From positions 1 through 64,000 of the forward strand of contig CH672374.1 of assembly GCA_000153385.1 (NCBI GenBank): DNA of 64,000 nt. The letters run 5' to 3'. The notes beneath the pieces are model-generated. The model saw nothing but the letters and a program-made list of their open reading frames with translations. It had not been told where the DNA came from and did not search any database. A program made the position numbers and the translations under genes. Source of the stretch: Flavobacteria bacterium BBFL7 (GTDB lineage Bacteria; Bacteroidota; Bacteroidia; Flavobacteriales; Flavobacteriaceae). Positions 1-8,431 of the stretch are shown in pieces; within the stretch, counting starts at the first letter, position 1; every line of letters starts with the position of its first letter.

Positions 1-135
1 TTGAACTTGTTGACTTCTTGCTTGTCTAATTAAATCGTTGACTAATTCACTTTTACTTGAATATTCTTTATTATCAACTTGATTTTTTAACCAATCATCA
101 TTTGGTTTTGTGAATGAAATACTTTGCCTTGCCAT
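1..135 (-). CDS. ParD-like antitoxin, partial (runs off left edge)
   Basis: The first 45 codons are visible, beginning MARQSISFTKPNDDWL and continuing with KSELVNDLIRQAR. This is the N-terminal ribbon-helix-helix of ParD/CC2985-type antitoxins: a short basic strand, then two helices with a conserved SEL...R pattern. Family members bind a RelE/ParE toxin and repress their own promoter; the toxin gene, if present, would lie beyond base 1. The gene is the last cassette visible in the array, and a palindrome just upstream of its start fits an autoregulatory operator. The family call is fairly sure; presence of a toxin is inference. Confidence 0.75.
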   Translation of the reverse strand, partial: MARQSISFTKPNDDWLKNQVDNKEYSSKSELVNDLIRQARSQQVQ

Positions 136-148
136 AATATTTATTTTT

Positions 149-166
149 GATGTAAATTTACACCAA
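149..166. promoter_or_regulatory. palindromic operator upstream of the ParD-like gene
   Basis: An 18 bp palindrome with core GTAAATTTAC and one mismatched pair lies 14 bases before the antitoxin start codon. Ribbon-helix-helix antitoxins bind such palindromes to repress their own operon, so this is the likely operator. Confidence 0.5.
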
Positions 167-203
167 ATATGAATCAATTGCAAGTTTTTTTCATATGTTG
201 CCT

Positions 204-329
204 AACGTGTTTGTATATGGTTTGTTGCGTGGTTTAAGCAACTAATTTAGTAAATAATTACCGACCAAGAAAGTCCGATAGGACTTTCGTAAGTAAGCGA
301 GAAGCCAGCAATAAATTATATACGGTGTT
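204..329 (-). other. attC-like cassette site, short type
   Basis: Imperfect inverted repeat from AACGTG to CGGTGTT at the 3' side of the propeller gene. Outer arms pair TATATGG with TTATATA and TTTGTTGC with GCAATAAA. A central hairpin pairs GAAAGTCC with GGACTTTC. Other copies change both arms together (AAAATCC/GGATTTT, AATTCC/GGAATT), so folding, not sequence, is conserved. Confidence 0.65.
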
Positions 330-340
330 TTAGCACGTAT

Positions 341-1276
341 TTATAGTTCTATTTTAAATAATCCATAATTCGTAGCAATCCACGCAATATCATTTTCAAT
401 TGCTATATCTAAAATCGCATTTCCTCTTTGTCGGAAAAATATAGATTTTATTTTGTCTTTTGATACAATATTAAGTCCATCGTTTGTTGCCATCCAATAA
501 TTTCCATTATCATCGATTTCAATATCTCGAACCATATTATTTGATAAATCAGAATTGTCCTTATTCACGTGATTCCATTCATCATTTTTTAGGATTGAAT
601 AACCACCAGTTATATTTCCTCCATAACCAATGTAAAGTTCATTGTCATCGTATAATCTTAAAGCACGAACGTATTGTTGCAACTCCGAATTTTCGGTAGT
701 TAGCGATTCCCATTTTGAATTTTTATAGATTAGAAGCCCGTTATTATGTCCAACGTAAATCTCTTTGTCGTTTTTAACAGCTAATGCTCTTATAGTAACA
801 CTTTTCGGTAGTTTGATTTTATTCCATTCAGTTCCATTGTAAGAAGTTAATCCGTTAGAACCTCCAAAGTATATAATTCCGTTTTCATCTTCTGTTATAT
901 CGATTATCGATATTTTAGATAATTGGATTTCGTTCGAAGAATAGGTTGTCCAATCTTTTCCGTCAAATTTTGCTAAACCATCTGGTTGTGAAAAGGACAC
1001 CCAAATATTGCCTTTTGAATCGATAAAAATTGGGGAAATGTATTTTCCTTTAATAACTGAATTATTGGCATCAAGGGTTGTGAATTTTTCGCCATCAAAT
1101 TTTATAAGTCCAGATTTTGCACTTCCAAGCCATTTATTTCCATCTTTATCAACTGCGATTCCCCAAAAATCATCATCTATTAATTCAGAGTTTTCTTTTG
1201 TAAAATGTTCGATATTTTGTCCAAAACTAAATTGGATAAATAGAATTATTAATATGGTCGATAATGTTTTTCTCAT
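341..1276 (-). CDS. secreted beta-propeller protein (two-component-regulator propeller repeats)
   Basis: 311 residues. A signal peptide (MRKTLSTILIILFIQFSFG, then Q) is followed by six or seven repeats with the pattern I-x-D-x-x-G-x-x-W-(hydrophobic)-G-(S/T)-x-x-G-L, for example DKDGNKWLGSAKSGLIKFDG. These resemble the Reg_prop/YvrE-type blades found in sensor domains of Bacteroidetes, but here no membrane or kinase part follows. An in-frame GTG 37 codons upstream lies inside the non-coding module, so the ATG at 1276 is the better start. The -7 box TACCTTTG of the module ends 14 bases upstream. Cassette tag: TTAGCAC on the left against GTGCTAC on the right, one mismatch. Confidence 0.75.
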   Translation of the reverse strand: MRKTLSTILIILFIQFSFGQNIEHFTKENSELIDDDFWGIAVDKDGNKWLGSAKSGLIKFDGEKFTTLDANNSVIKGKYISPIFIDSKGNIWVSFSQPDGLAKFDGKDWTTYSSNEIQLSKISIIDITEDENGIIYFGGSNGLTSYNGTEWNKIKLPKSVTIRALAVKNDKEIYVGHNNGLLIYKNSKWESLTTENSELQQYVRALRLYDDNELYIGYGGNITGGYSILKNDEWNHVNKDNSDLSNNMVRDIEIDDNGNYWMATNDGLNIVSKDKIKSIFFRQRGNAILDIAIENDIAWIATNYGLFKIEL

Positions 1277-1285
1277 ATGTGCTAC

Positions 1286-1700
1286 AATGGCAAAGGTATA
1301 AGGCGAGTGAGGCGTTTTAGCCGGTACGCGCAGACCTTTTGGTTGTTGGTTAATGGTTGTGAAGTTACTGAATTTTGGAATAATCACAGCCTCGCTATAA
1401 GCCTTTAAAACGTCTCAATCGCCATTATACGACGTTCTTGTTTGTTTCCTAGCGGCTGGCGTGTATTGTGTAAGTACAAGCTGACTATTGCTCAAGAGGT
1501 TTTACAGCTTTGCCATTGATTGTCTCCGACGAGCGCAGCGAGAGGAAGACAGTTGAGTAGGTTGGGAGACTTGTGATTTATAATTACTATGGCTGGTTGA
1601 TCTTTCGCAGTGATATTGCAGTTCCATAGTTTCTAATCCCAAGAGTGTAATTATAAATTACAAAAGCGAAAACCTACGGCCGCAGGCAATGGACTAGAAC
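1286..1700 (-). repeat. non-coding module A+B, copy 1 (long form)
   Basis: Part A (1286-1433, 148 bp) is an imperfect inverted repeat: AATGGC...GAGTGAGGCGTTTTA against TAAAACGTCTCAATCGCCATT read in reverse complement. Its gene-proximal end carries, on the minus strand, TACCTTTG (1291-1298), a perfect TAnnTTTG -7 box. Part B (1434-1700, 267 bp) has terminal inverted repeats (GTTCTTG... and ...CTAGAAC) and an inner stem in which TTGTGATTTATAATTAC pairs with GTAATTATAAATTACAA. I see no ORF in B. Inferred role: a promoter-supplying cassette for the gene on its left. Confidence 0.75.
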
Positions 1701-1821
1701 GTGTTTGTGTATGATTTCGTTGCGTGTTTCAGCAACTAAATTAGCAAATACAAACCGAATAGAAAATCCGCGAGGATTTTCGTAAGTAGGCGAGTACTAG
1801 CAATGAATTATACACGGTGTT
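1698..1821 (-). other. attC-like cassette site, short type
   Basis: Inverted repeat from AACGTGTTTG to CACGGTGTT following the transglutaminase-like gene, with central hairpin GAAAATCC-GCGA-GGATTTTC. The left edge abuts module copy 1 and the right edge abuts the tag GCCAAT. Confidence 0.65.
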
Positions 1822-1833
1822 GCCAATAGTTTT

Positions 1834-2853
1834 TTATTTTAAATTTACTTTAATAGTAGCTATAGAATTTCCTTCTATAACAATGTCAAATTCTTTTATG
1901 TTTTCGGAAGTTAGTCGAGCTTCTATTATTATTTTATTGCCAACTATCTCCTTTTTTATTATTTCTACGCTTGGAATAAGTAAACTATATTTATTCTTTT
2001 CTTCATCGGATAATTTAGAATATTCATCATTACTTGGGAATTCCAAATTGTTTTTTGTTGCATAAGTTTCCCAAGGATAACCACGTAATGTAATCCAACG
2101 TTCAGTATTTTTGGTCTGTAGTTCAACTTTGATAATTCGAGTCGTGTCCACAATTATTACCTTTTCATGAGGTATTAAAATTTTAATTTCGTCCTCGAAA
2201 AAACTTCCGTCGGTAATAGCTGGCAATAAGTCAAATTCTTCTTTTGTCATTCCGTTTTTAAGCAAAGTCCAATTTTCATTTTCAGGAAAATGTGAATAAA
2301 CAAAATGCTCTGGTTTTGTCATAAACCAAAATTCATCCCGTTCCTTGCTATATTCATTTTTACTCGCCCAAGTTGCATCAACTAAAAACCATTTTTCATC
2401 TATCTTAACTACATTCCAAGCGTGGTCAGATACTTTTTTTGAAACAAAACTATCAAGCCATTGTTTTGAATATCCATTAATAATTTTACATTCTATTTTA
2501 ATGTCATCGCAAAGCTTTTTGAAAAGAATAGAATAACCACTGCAAATTGCTTTTTTTCTTTCCAAAGTCATATCAATTACATTGTTTTCGGAAACGTAAA
2601 ATTCCTTTTGTAATTTTTCACTTTCATATAATTCAAAGTCGTAACTGATATTATCAGTAATCCATACAAATATTGCGCGTACTTTTTCTAAATCAGTATT
2701 GAAGCCAGATGTAATTTTTTTTGCGAGTTCGTCTTTATGGCTTAATCCAATATTAGCTACACGGTTGTCAATTTCCGTAAAATCAGATTGCGCATTGGAA
2801 AGAAAACCAATGAAAAACAGAAAGATTAATATGATAGATTGATGTTTATTCAA
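1834..2853 (-). CDS. exported transglutaminase-like protein
   Basis: 339 residues with a signal peptide ending SNAQ. The core carries the transglutaminase-like triad in order: Cys in KAICSGYS (about residue 103), His in DHAWNVV (about 143) and Asp in LVDATW (about 157). This fits the periplasmic Bacteroidetes relatives of the kyphoscoliosis peptidase domain, which act as proteases or amidases; the substrate is unknown. The C-terminal 150 residues are unassigned. The start is TTG, because no ATG lies between the module and the signal peptide. Tag GCCAAT/ATTGGC brackets the gene. Confidence 0.75.
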   Translation of the reverse strand: MNKHQSIILIFLFFIGFLSNAQSDFTEIDNRVANIGLSHKDELAKKITSGFNTDLEKVRAIFVWITDNISYDFELYESEKLQKEFYVSENNVIDMTLERKKAICSGYSILFKKLCDDIKIECKIINGYSKQWLDSFVSKKVSDHAWNVVKIDEKWFLVDATWASKNEYSKERDEFWFMTKPEHFVYSHFPENENWTLLKNGMTKEEFDLLPAITDGSFFEDEIKILIPHEKVIIVDTTRIIKVELQTKNTERWITLRGYPWETYATKNNLEFPSNDEYSKLSDEEKNKYSLLIPSVEIIKKEIVGNKIIIEARLTSENIKEFDIVIEGNSIATIKVNLK

Positions 2854-2862
2854 ATTATTGGC

Positions 2863-3276
2863 AATGGCAAAGGTATAAGGCGAGTGAGGCGTTTTAGCCG
2901 GTACGCGTTGCCCTTTTGGTTGTTGTTTATTGGTGGGAAGTTACAGATTTTTGGAATAATCACAGCCTCGCTATAAGCCTTTAAAACATCTCAATCGCCA
3001 TTATACGACGTTCTTGTTTGTTTCCTAGCGGCTGGCGTGTATTGTGTAAGTACAAGACGCCAATTGCTCAAGAGGTTTTACAGCTTTGCCATTGATTGTC
3101 TCCGACGAGCGCAGCGAGAGGAAGACAGTTGAGTAGGTTGGGAGACTTGTGATTTATAATTATTATGGCTGGTTGATCTATTGCAGAGTTATTGCAGTTC
3201 TATAGTTTCTAATCCCAAGAGTGTTATTATAAATTACAAAAGCGAAAACCTACGGCCGCAGGTAATGGACTAGAAC
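2863..3276 (-). repeat. non-coding module A+B, copy 2 (long form)
   Basis: Part A 2863-3009, part B 3010-3276. The -7 box CAAAGGTA (plus-strand reading) sits at the left end. Small differences from other copies (GGTGGGAAG in A, GAGTGTTATT in B) show independent drift. Confidence 0.75.
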
Positions 3277-3462
3277 GTCTCCGTATATGAAACGTAGCGT
3301 GTTAATAAACGCTTTCGTTTCGGATTATACACGAGCCGAATTTTTAAATTTTTCTTTTTATCTTTATTTTATTAAAAGCCAAATTTAAAAATTTGGCGGT
3401 CTTCACAAATACACAAAAACCTTTCGGAAAGCCTATAATAGCTATGTTTTATATACATTGTT
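3274..3462 (-). other. attC-like cassette site, long type
   Basis: About 189 bp from AACGTC to CATTGTT. The central stem pairs GCCGAATTTTTAAATTT with AAATTTAAAAATTTGGC, with an outer arm GTATATGAAACGTAGC against GCTATGTTTTATATAC. The stop codon of the adjoining gene lies inside the site. Confidence 0.65.
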
Positions 3463-4014
3463 GTGCGCAGGCTTTTTTCCCATCAGGCTTTTAATTCGAT
3501 TCGGATATTTATGATTTAGGTAAAGTCCAATTCCTAATAATCCCATTATTATCAAAAACGGAAAAAGAAACTTTAGTTCAGATTTTACGTCATCCATATC
3601 ATAAAGTATATTGTTTTCGCCAGTTGCTATTTGAAAAACTTCAGGTTCCATTTCAGATTTTTCACTTTCTTTAATCCACACAACTGCTTTTCCAGATTTT
3701 TTTAATTCTTTCTCAATTAGTTCGTATTTTTCGTTATTCCAACTCTGTTCAATATTTTTAGCTAGTTTATAATTCCGTTGGTCATTTTCAAGGTTTAATA
3801 TAAGTTCCGATTTTACACTTTTATGTCCTCTCGAACTAACTCTAGTATAGAACGCTTTCACATTTTCTACTTTTCCCCGTTTTTCAATCAGAGATTTTTC
3901 TGTTGTAAATAGAGTCGGTGCAAAGAAATAAAATGCACAACCAATACAGGCAATTCCGAACCAAAGTAATTTTCCAGCGTAATAATCTTTCCACCATTTC
4001 TTTTTACTGTCCAT
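3442..4014 (-). CDS. two-helix membrane protein of unknown function, copy 1
   Basis: 190 residues, not recognised. A basic start (MDSKKKWWKDYYAGK) precedes a membrane helix at about 16-34; a soluble region of mixed strands and charged helices follows, then a second helix at about 148-166 (FLFPFLIIMGLLGIGLYL) and a basic tail. The fold plan resembles DUF3592-type proteins, which also have a loop between two helices, but I see no decisive motif. The stop codon lies within the attC-like site, so the last residues (HNNVYKT) are encoded by the recombination site. Identical at protein level to the gene at 4617. Tag GTGCGCA/TGCGCAC. Confidence 0.7.
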   Translation of the reverse strand: MDSKKKWWKDYYAGKLLWFGIACIGCAFYFFAPTLFTTEKSLIEKRGKVENVKAFYTRVSSRGHKSVKSELILNLENDQRNYKLAKNIEQSWNNEKYELIEKELKKSGKAVVWIKESEKSEMEPEVFQIATGENNILYDMDDVKSELKFLFPFLIIMGLLGIGLYLNHKYPNRIKSLMGKKPAHNNVYKT

Positions 4015-4036
4015 TCGGTTTTTTTAGCTTGCGCAC

Positions 4037-4451
4037 AATGGCAAAGGTATAAGGCGAGTGAGGCGTTTTAGCCGGTATGCGTTGACCTTTTGGTTGTTGG
4101 TTATTGGTTGTGAAGTTACTCATTTTTGGAATAATCACAGCCTCGCTATAAGCCTTTAAAACGTCTCAATCGCCATTATACAACGTTCTTGTTTGTTTCC
4201 TAGCGGCTGGCGTGTATTGTGTAAGTACAAGCTGACTGTTGCTCAAGAGGTTTTACAGCTTTGCCATTGATTGTCTCCGACGAGCGTAGCGAGAGGAAGA
4301 CAGTTGAGTAGGTTGGGAGACTTGTGATTTATAATTACTATGGCTGGTTGATCTATTGCAGCGTTATTGCAGTGCTATAGTTTCTAATCCCAAGTGAGTA
4401 ATTATAAATTACAAAAGCGAAAACCTACGGCCGCAGGCAATGGACTAGAAC
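4037..4451 (-). repeat. non-coding module A+B, copy 3 (long form)
   Basis: Part A 4037-4184, part B 4185-4451. It carries the T at 4287 that distinguishes it from copy 4. Confidence 0.75.
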
Positions 4452-4637
4452 GTCTCCGTATATGAAACGTAGCGTGTTAATAAACGCTTTCGTTTCGGAT
4501 TATACACGAGCCGAATTTTTAAATTTTTCTTTTTATCTTTATTTTATTAAAAGCCAAATTTAAAAATTTGGCGGTCTTCACAAATACACAAAAACCTTTC
4601 GGAAAGCCTATAATAGCTATGTTTTATATACATTGTT
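4449..4637 (-). other. attC-like cassette site, long type
   Basis: Same sequence as the site at 3274-3462, as part of the tandem duplication. Confidence 0.65.
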
Positions 4638-5189
4638 GTGCGCAGGCTTTTTTCCCATCAGGCTTTTAATTCGATTCGGATATTTATGATTTAGGTAAAG
4701 TCCAATTCCTAATAATCCCATTATTATCAAAAACGGAAAAAGAAACTTTAGTTCAGATTTTACGTCATCCATATCATAAAGTATATTGTTTTCGCCAGTT
4801 GCTATTTGAAAAACTTCAGGTTCCATTTCAGATTTTTCACTTTCTTTAATCCACACAACTGCTTTTCCAGATTTTTTTAATTCTTTCTCAATTAGTTCGT
4901 ATTTTTCGTTATTCCAACTCTGTTCAATATTTTTAGCTAGTTTATAATTCCGTTGGTCATTTTCAAGGTTTAATATAAGTTCCGATTTTACACTTTTATG
5001 TCCTCTCGAACTAACTCTAGTATAGAACGCTTTCACATTTTCTACTTTTCCCCGTTTTTCAATCAGAGATTTTTCTGTTGTAAATAGAGTCGGTGCAAAG
5101 AAATAAAATGCACAACCAATACAGGCAATTCCGAACCAAAGTAATTTTCCAGCGTAATAATCTTTCCACCATTTCTTTTTACTGTCCAT
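4617..5189 (-). CDS. two-helix membrane protein of unknown function, copy 2
   Basis: 190 residues, identical in protein sequence to the gene at 3442 and encoded by the second unit of the tandem duplication. Membrane helices at about 16-34 and 148-166; stop codon inside the attC-like site. The near absence of differences says the duplication is recent or kept uniform by recombination. No function can be assigned. Confidence 0.7.
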   Translation of the reverse strand: MDSKKKWWKDYYAGKLLWFGIACIGCAFYFFAPTLFTTEKSLIEKRGKVENVKAFYTRVSSRGHKSVKSELILNLENDQRNYKLAKNIEQSWNNEKYELIEKELKKSGKAVVWIKESEKSEMEPEVFQIATGENNILYDMDDVKSELKFLFPFLIIMGLLGIGLYLNHKYPNRIKSLMGKKPAHNNVYKT

Positions 5190-5211
5190 TCGGTTTTTTT
5201 AGCTTGCGCAC

Positions 5212-5626
5212 AATGGCAAAGGTATAAGGCGAGTGAGGCGTTTTAGCCGGTATGCGTTGACCTTTTGGTTGTTGGTTATTGGTTGTGAAGTTACTCATTT
5301 TTGGAATAATCACAGCCTCGCTATAAGCCTTTAAAACGTCTCAATCGCCATTATACAACGTTCTTGTTTGTTTCCTAGCGGCTGGCGTGTATTGTGTAAG
5401 TACAAGCTGACTGTTGCTCAAGAGGTTTTACAGCTTTGCCATTGATTGTCTCCGACGAGCGCAGCGAGAGGAAGACAGTTGAGTAGGTTGGGAGACTTGT
5501 GATTTATAATTACTATGGCTGGTTGATCTATTGCAGCGTTATTGCAGTGCTATAGTTTCTAATCCCAAGTGAGTAATTATAAATTACAAAAGCGAAAACC
5601 TACGGCCGCAGGCAATGGACTAGAAC
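5212..5626 (-). repeat. non-coding module A+B, copy 4 (long form)
   Basis: Part A 5212-5359, part B 5360-5626. Identical to copy 3 except for the base at 5462. Confidence 0.75.
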
Positions 5627-5746
5627 GGTCTCGGCTATGAGTAGTTGCGTGGTTAAGCACTTAACTTTGCAAGTACACACCAAACTGAAAATCCGCGAGG
5701 ATTTTCAGAAGTAGGCGAGAACAAGCAATTACTTATAGCCATTGTT
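5624..5746 (-). other. attC-like cassette site, short type
   Basis: Inverted repeat following the reverse transcriptase gene: CGGCTATGAGTAGTTGC against GCAATTACTTATAGCC. Central hairpin CTGAAAATCC-GCGA-GGATTTTCAG has longer arms than in the other copies, again with both sides changed together. Confidence 0.65.
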
Positions 5747-5758
5747 GTAGGGCGTTTT

Positions 5759-7576
5759 TTATTTTATGTTATATTGATAATCTAACCATTTCAAATAATA
5801 AGGGTCAGATATGTTTTCTAATACTTTTTTCTTTATGTCTTCATTTTTACTATAAACCTCGGAATTCAAGAAAGAGCATAGAACCAAAAATTTTTGATAC
5901 GGATACGTTCGATACTTTGATTGAGGAAATAAATACATTTTTACTTTTTGTTCTACCGTTTTGATTTTTGAGAATTCTAAAATCGAGTTTGCAACTGATA
6001 CTACTTGAGGTTCAGAAGTAGCAATCTGTGATTGTAGAAATTTCGTAATTTCATCTTTTCGATAATTTAGTAGTCTTCCCATAATCGATGTTACTTGCCT
6101 TCTCAAAAATGGGTGAGTTTTCCATATGTAGTCGTAGTCATTTATGAATTTTAATAATTCATCGGGATGTTCATATTTAGTTTTTACCCAAATTAAACAG
6201 TAGAAATCAAAGGGCTGTTTCCTTTGAATACTAAATGATTTTACTTGCTTAATAAACGCTTTAATAAATGCGTCAGACTCCTTTGTTATCGGAATTTCCC
6301 AATCGGTAACTAATTTACATACATTGAAAAGTGAAATATCATCGTGTAGTTTAAGTTCTTTAAGAATATTCAATACGATTTCTGAAGTCCGTTTTGAAAA
6401 ACCTAAAGATGACAAGTAATAAAGTAAATTACCTCTAACTCCTGGTATTTCATTAAATAAAACAGGTACTTTTTTCAAGAGTTGTTTTGACTGCAACTTT
6501 GCAAACGATGTAATATATCTTTTTGTAATTTTTTCCGAATACTTTGCGCTTACATTATTCTTTAAATGTTTAGTAAACCTTTTTGATAATTCACTTCCGA
6601 TTTTTCTAATTCCGTGTTCGATATGATAATCAAAATCGATACTATCTAAATATTGGTTTTCTTCAATTTGAAAATGAAATTCTGCCTCTTTAGAAGAATA
6701 AATATTTGTCTTCTTTAAGTTTAGTGCAAGTCCACGACTTTTTAGCATATCAGATGTAGAACTTAAAACATTTACAGCTTCAGTTCTTGAGTTAACACCA
6801 ATTATTATATCGTCCATCCAACGCGTGAAGCTTTCATTTGATTTGCTCTTTAAAACTTCGTCTATCTCAAATACGAATGAATGAGCTAAAAGTCTAACAC
6901 CTTCCAAGTTAGTGGTTGGTAATCCACGTCCTGTATAAGGAAGATAGTCTGGAAGCCAAGAAATTCTTTCAATGATTTTGAAAAGAATATCTAAAACACT
7001 TTCTTTTTTATCAATGAATCCTGATATAACTTTTCTTAATTCGGGTATGTAAATTGAATCGTAATAGTTGGATAAATCAGTTACAATTATCAATTCTTTT
7101 TCTTCTTTGAATTGATAAATCTGTTTTTGCATTTTTTTCCATAATCTTCTCCAATGATAACCATATTCATCTATTTCGTGTGGTTTACGTAAATTATGCT
7201 TATCCCGTGAATAGTAAGAGTTTTTAGAAGGTTGATTATTTAGTATTTGTTGACTTATATTTTCAGTTATCACTTGAAGTACAAGTGCGTCTAATGGATG
7301 TGGAATCACTAAATGTCTACAAATTCCAAATTTTTTCTCTATTCGATAAATCAGCGGTTGTGAAGGTTGATAATTACCGTTTAGTAAAACAGTTCTTAAC
7401 AATAGCGCTCTTTCGTCAATATTGTAATTGAAGTCATAATAGTCAAAAGTGTCTAATATGTCAACTCTTCTTAATTGGTCTCGGACTATTTTTCTCCAAA
7501 CATCAGAAATGTTTTTTTTCGAAAATAAATTTTCTAATTCTTCTTTTCTTATTTGGTGAAATCTGTCTGTTAACAT
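5759..7576 (-). CDS. reverse transcriptase of the Abi / unknown-group (defence) type
   Basis: 605 residues. Reverse transcriptase motifs appear in order: CRHLVIPHPLDALVLQ (motif 1-2 region), DLSNYYDSI with the first catalytic Asp (about 165-175), GLPTTNLEGVRLL (about 217), and RWMDDIIIGV (about 250), where YxDD has become WMDD. A helical C-terminal domain of about 300 residues follows. No maturase, integrase or endonuclease domain is seen, so it is unlike group II intron proteins; it fits stand-alone Abi/DRT-type enzymes, many of which block phage. It has only about 19 bases between cassette edge and ATG and no module, so transcription probably comes from cassettes upstream (8432, 7733). Defence role is inference. 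Tag GTAGGGC/GCCCTAC. Confidence 0.8.
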   Translation of the reverse strand: MLTDRFHQIRKEELENLFSKKNISDVWRKIVRDQLRRVDILDTFDYYDFNYNIDERALLLRTVLLNGNYQPSQPLIYRIEKKFGICRHLVIPHPLDALVLQVITENISQQILNNQPSKNSYYSRDKHNLRKPHEIDEYGYHWRRLWKKMQKQIYQFKEEKELIIVTDLSNYYDSIYIPELRKVISGFIDKKESVLDILFKIIERISWLPDYLPYTGRGLPTTNLEGVRLLAHSFVFEIDEVLKSKSNESFTRWMDDIIIGVNSRTEAVNVLSSTSDMLKSRGLALNLKKTNIYSSKEAEFHFQIEENQYLDSIDFDYHIEHGIRKIGSELSKRFTKHLKNNVSAKYSEKITKRYITSFAKLQSKQLLKKVPVLFNEIPGVRGNLLYYLSSLGFSKRTSEIVLNILKELKLHDDISLFNVCKLVTDWEIPITKESDAFIKAFIKQVKSFSIQRKQPFDFYCLIWVKTKYEHPDELLKFINDYDYIWKTHPFLRRQVTSIMGRLLNYRKDEITKFLQSQIATSEPQVVSVANSILEFSKIKTVEQKVKMYLFPQSKYRTYPYQKFLVLCSFLNSEVYSKNEDIKKKVLENISDPYYLKWLDYQYNIK

Positions 7577-7595
7577 ATGTTTTCAAATGCCCTAC

Positions 7596-7720
7596 AACGT
7601 GTTTATATATGGTTTGTTGCGTGGTTTAAGCAACTAATTTAACAAATAATTACTGACAAAGAAAATCCGAGAGGATTTTCGTAAGTAGGCTAGAACCAGC
7701 AATAAATTATATACGGTGTT
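7596..7720 (-). other. attC-like cassette site, short type
   Basis: Inverted repeat AACGTG...CGGTGTT with central hairpin GAAAATCC-GAGA-GGATTTTC. It lies directly between two genes with no module. Confidence 0.65.
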
Positions 7721-7732
7721 GTAACACGTTTT

Positions 7733-8203
7733 TTATTTCAGATTTTCTTTTAATGTATCCGTTTTTCTTTCCATTGTTAATATTCGACCATCTTTAATTT
7801 CAGTTCTAATTCCAATATTTTTTTTAAAAATTCCGAAATTTTTATATTCCTTTCCGCAAATAATTACAGTGTCAAAGTTTTTATTATTTTCCGTAATCTG
7901 AACGACTTCAATATTCAGCTTTTTTTCATTCAGTTCAGCCGCATTTTTCTTTTCAGAGTTTGTGTAAGTCGATTTTAGATATTCACTAATTTTAGTCAAA
8001 TATTCATTCAAGTTTTCAATTAGTTCATTATATGTTTTTGTTTGATTTTCTAAAGTTCCTTTTTTTCCAACATTTAAATACAAGTCAAAAAATCTGCGAT
8101 TTTCGGCATAAATAATCTCTGAAAAATAAGATGAATTAATCAGCATAAAATTCCGCTTTATTTTGTCGGTTGTCAGAGTTTCCAATTTATGATTTTTGTT
8201 CAA
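7733..8203 (-). CDS. hypothetical soluble protein
   Basis: 156 residues, not recognised. Lys/Asn/Glu-rich with a predicted helical middle (residues about 50-85, possible coiled coil) and a C-terminal half of short strands (VVQITENN, TVIICGKEYKNFGIF). No signal peptide or membrane helix. The start is TTG; no ATG is available between the cassette edge and the conserved start of the frame. It sits between the 562-residue protein gene and the reverse transcriptase gene with no module on either side, so the three may be transcribed together from the module in front of 8432. Tag GTAACAC/GTGTTAC. Confidence 0.55.
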   Translation of the reverse strand: MNKNHKLETLTTDKIKRNFMLINSSYFSEIIYAENRRFFDLYLNVGKKGTLENQTKTYNELIENLNEYLTKISEYLKSTYTNSEKKNAAELNEKKLNIEVVQITENNKNFDTVIICGKEYKNFGIFKKNIGIRTEIKDGRILTMERKTDTLKENLK

Positions 8204-8228
8204 TTATGATTGGTTTTAAATGTGTTAC

Positions 8229-8416
8229 AACGGTCTTGTGTATGAAACGTAGCGTGTAAAAAGACACTAACTTTTCGGATAAACACAGAGCCGAATTTTT
8301 ATATTTTGTTTTTAACTTATCAATTTTAAAAGCCAAATTAAAAATTTGGCGGTCTTCATAAATAAGCACAAACCTTTCGATTTAGCACTTAATAGCTATG
8401 TTTTATACACGTTGTT
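8229..8416 (-). other. attC-like cassette site, long type
   Basis: About 188 bp from AACGGTC to CGTTGTT, with an A/T-rich central stem (GCCGAATTTTTATATTTT against AAATTAAAAATTTGGC). Outer arm GTATGAAACGTAGC against GCTATGTTTTATAC. Confidence 0.65.
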
Positions 8417-8431
8417 GTGCATAGTAATTTT

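Larger units (their letters stand above)
3274..4448 (-). repeat. 1,175 bp tandem duplication, left copy
   Basis: This stretch (site, gene and module) is repeated at 4449-5623. I found one difference, T at 4287 against C at 5462. Both edges fall on the AAC cassette boundary. Confidence 0.85.
4449..5623 (-). repeat. 1,175 bp tandem duplication, right copy
   Basis: Second copy of the unit at 3274-4448. The identity stops at the next AAC boundary, where the following site begins with a different sequence (GGTCTCGGC). Confidence 0.85.

Noticed and set aside
1277-1387. N-terminal extension of the propeller gene beginning at GTG inside the module
   Set aside because: The 37 codons translate part A of the repeat; a normal signal peptide starts at the downstream ATG. 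The same holds at 18911-19021.
1286-1700. The repeated module as an insertion sequence or MITE with target duplication
   Set aside because: It is found only at gene 5' borders, the tags belong to the genes and not to the module, and no flanking duplication is seen. A MITE origin is not wholly excluded.
5759-7576. Group II intron or retron
   Set aside because: No maturase or endonuclease domain, and no intron or msr-msd-like structure next to the gene; the flanking repeats are shared with all other cassettes.
8187-8369. 60-codon ORF on the minus strand
   Set aside because: It lies almost wholly in the long attC-like site and has no protein-like features.
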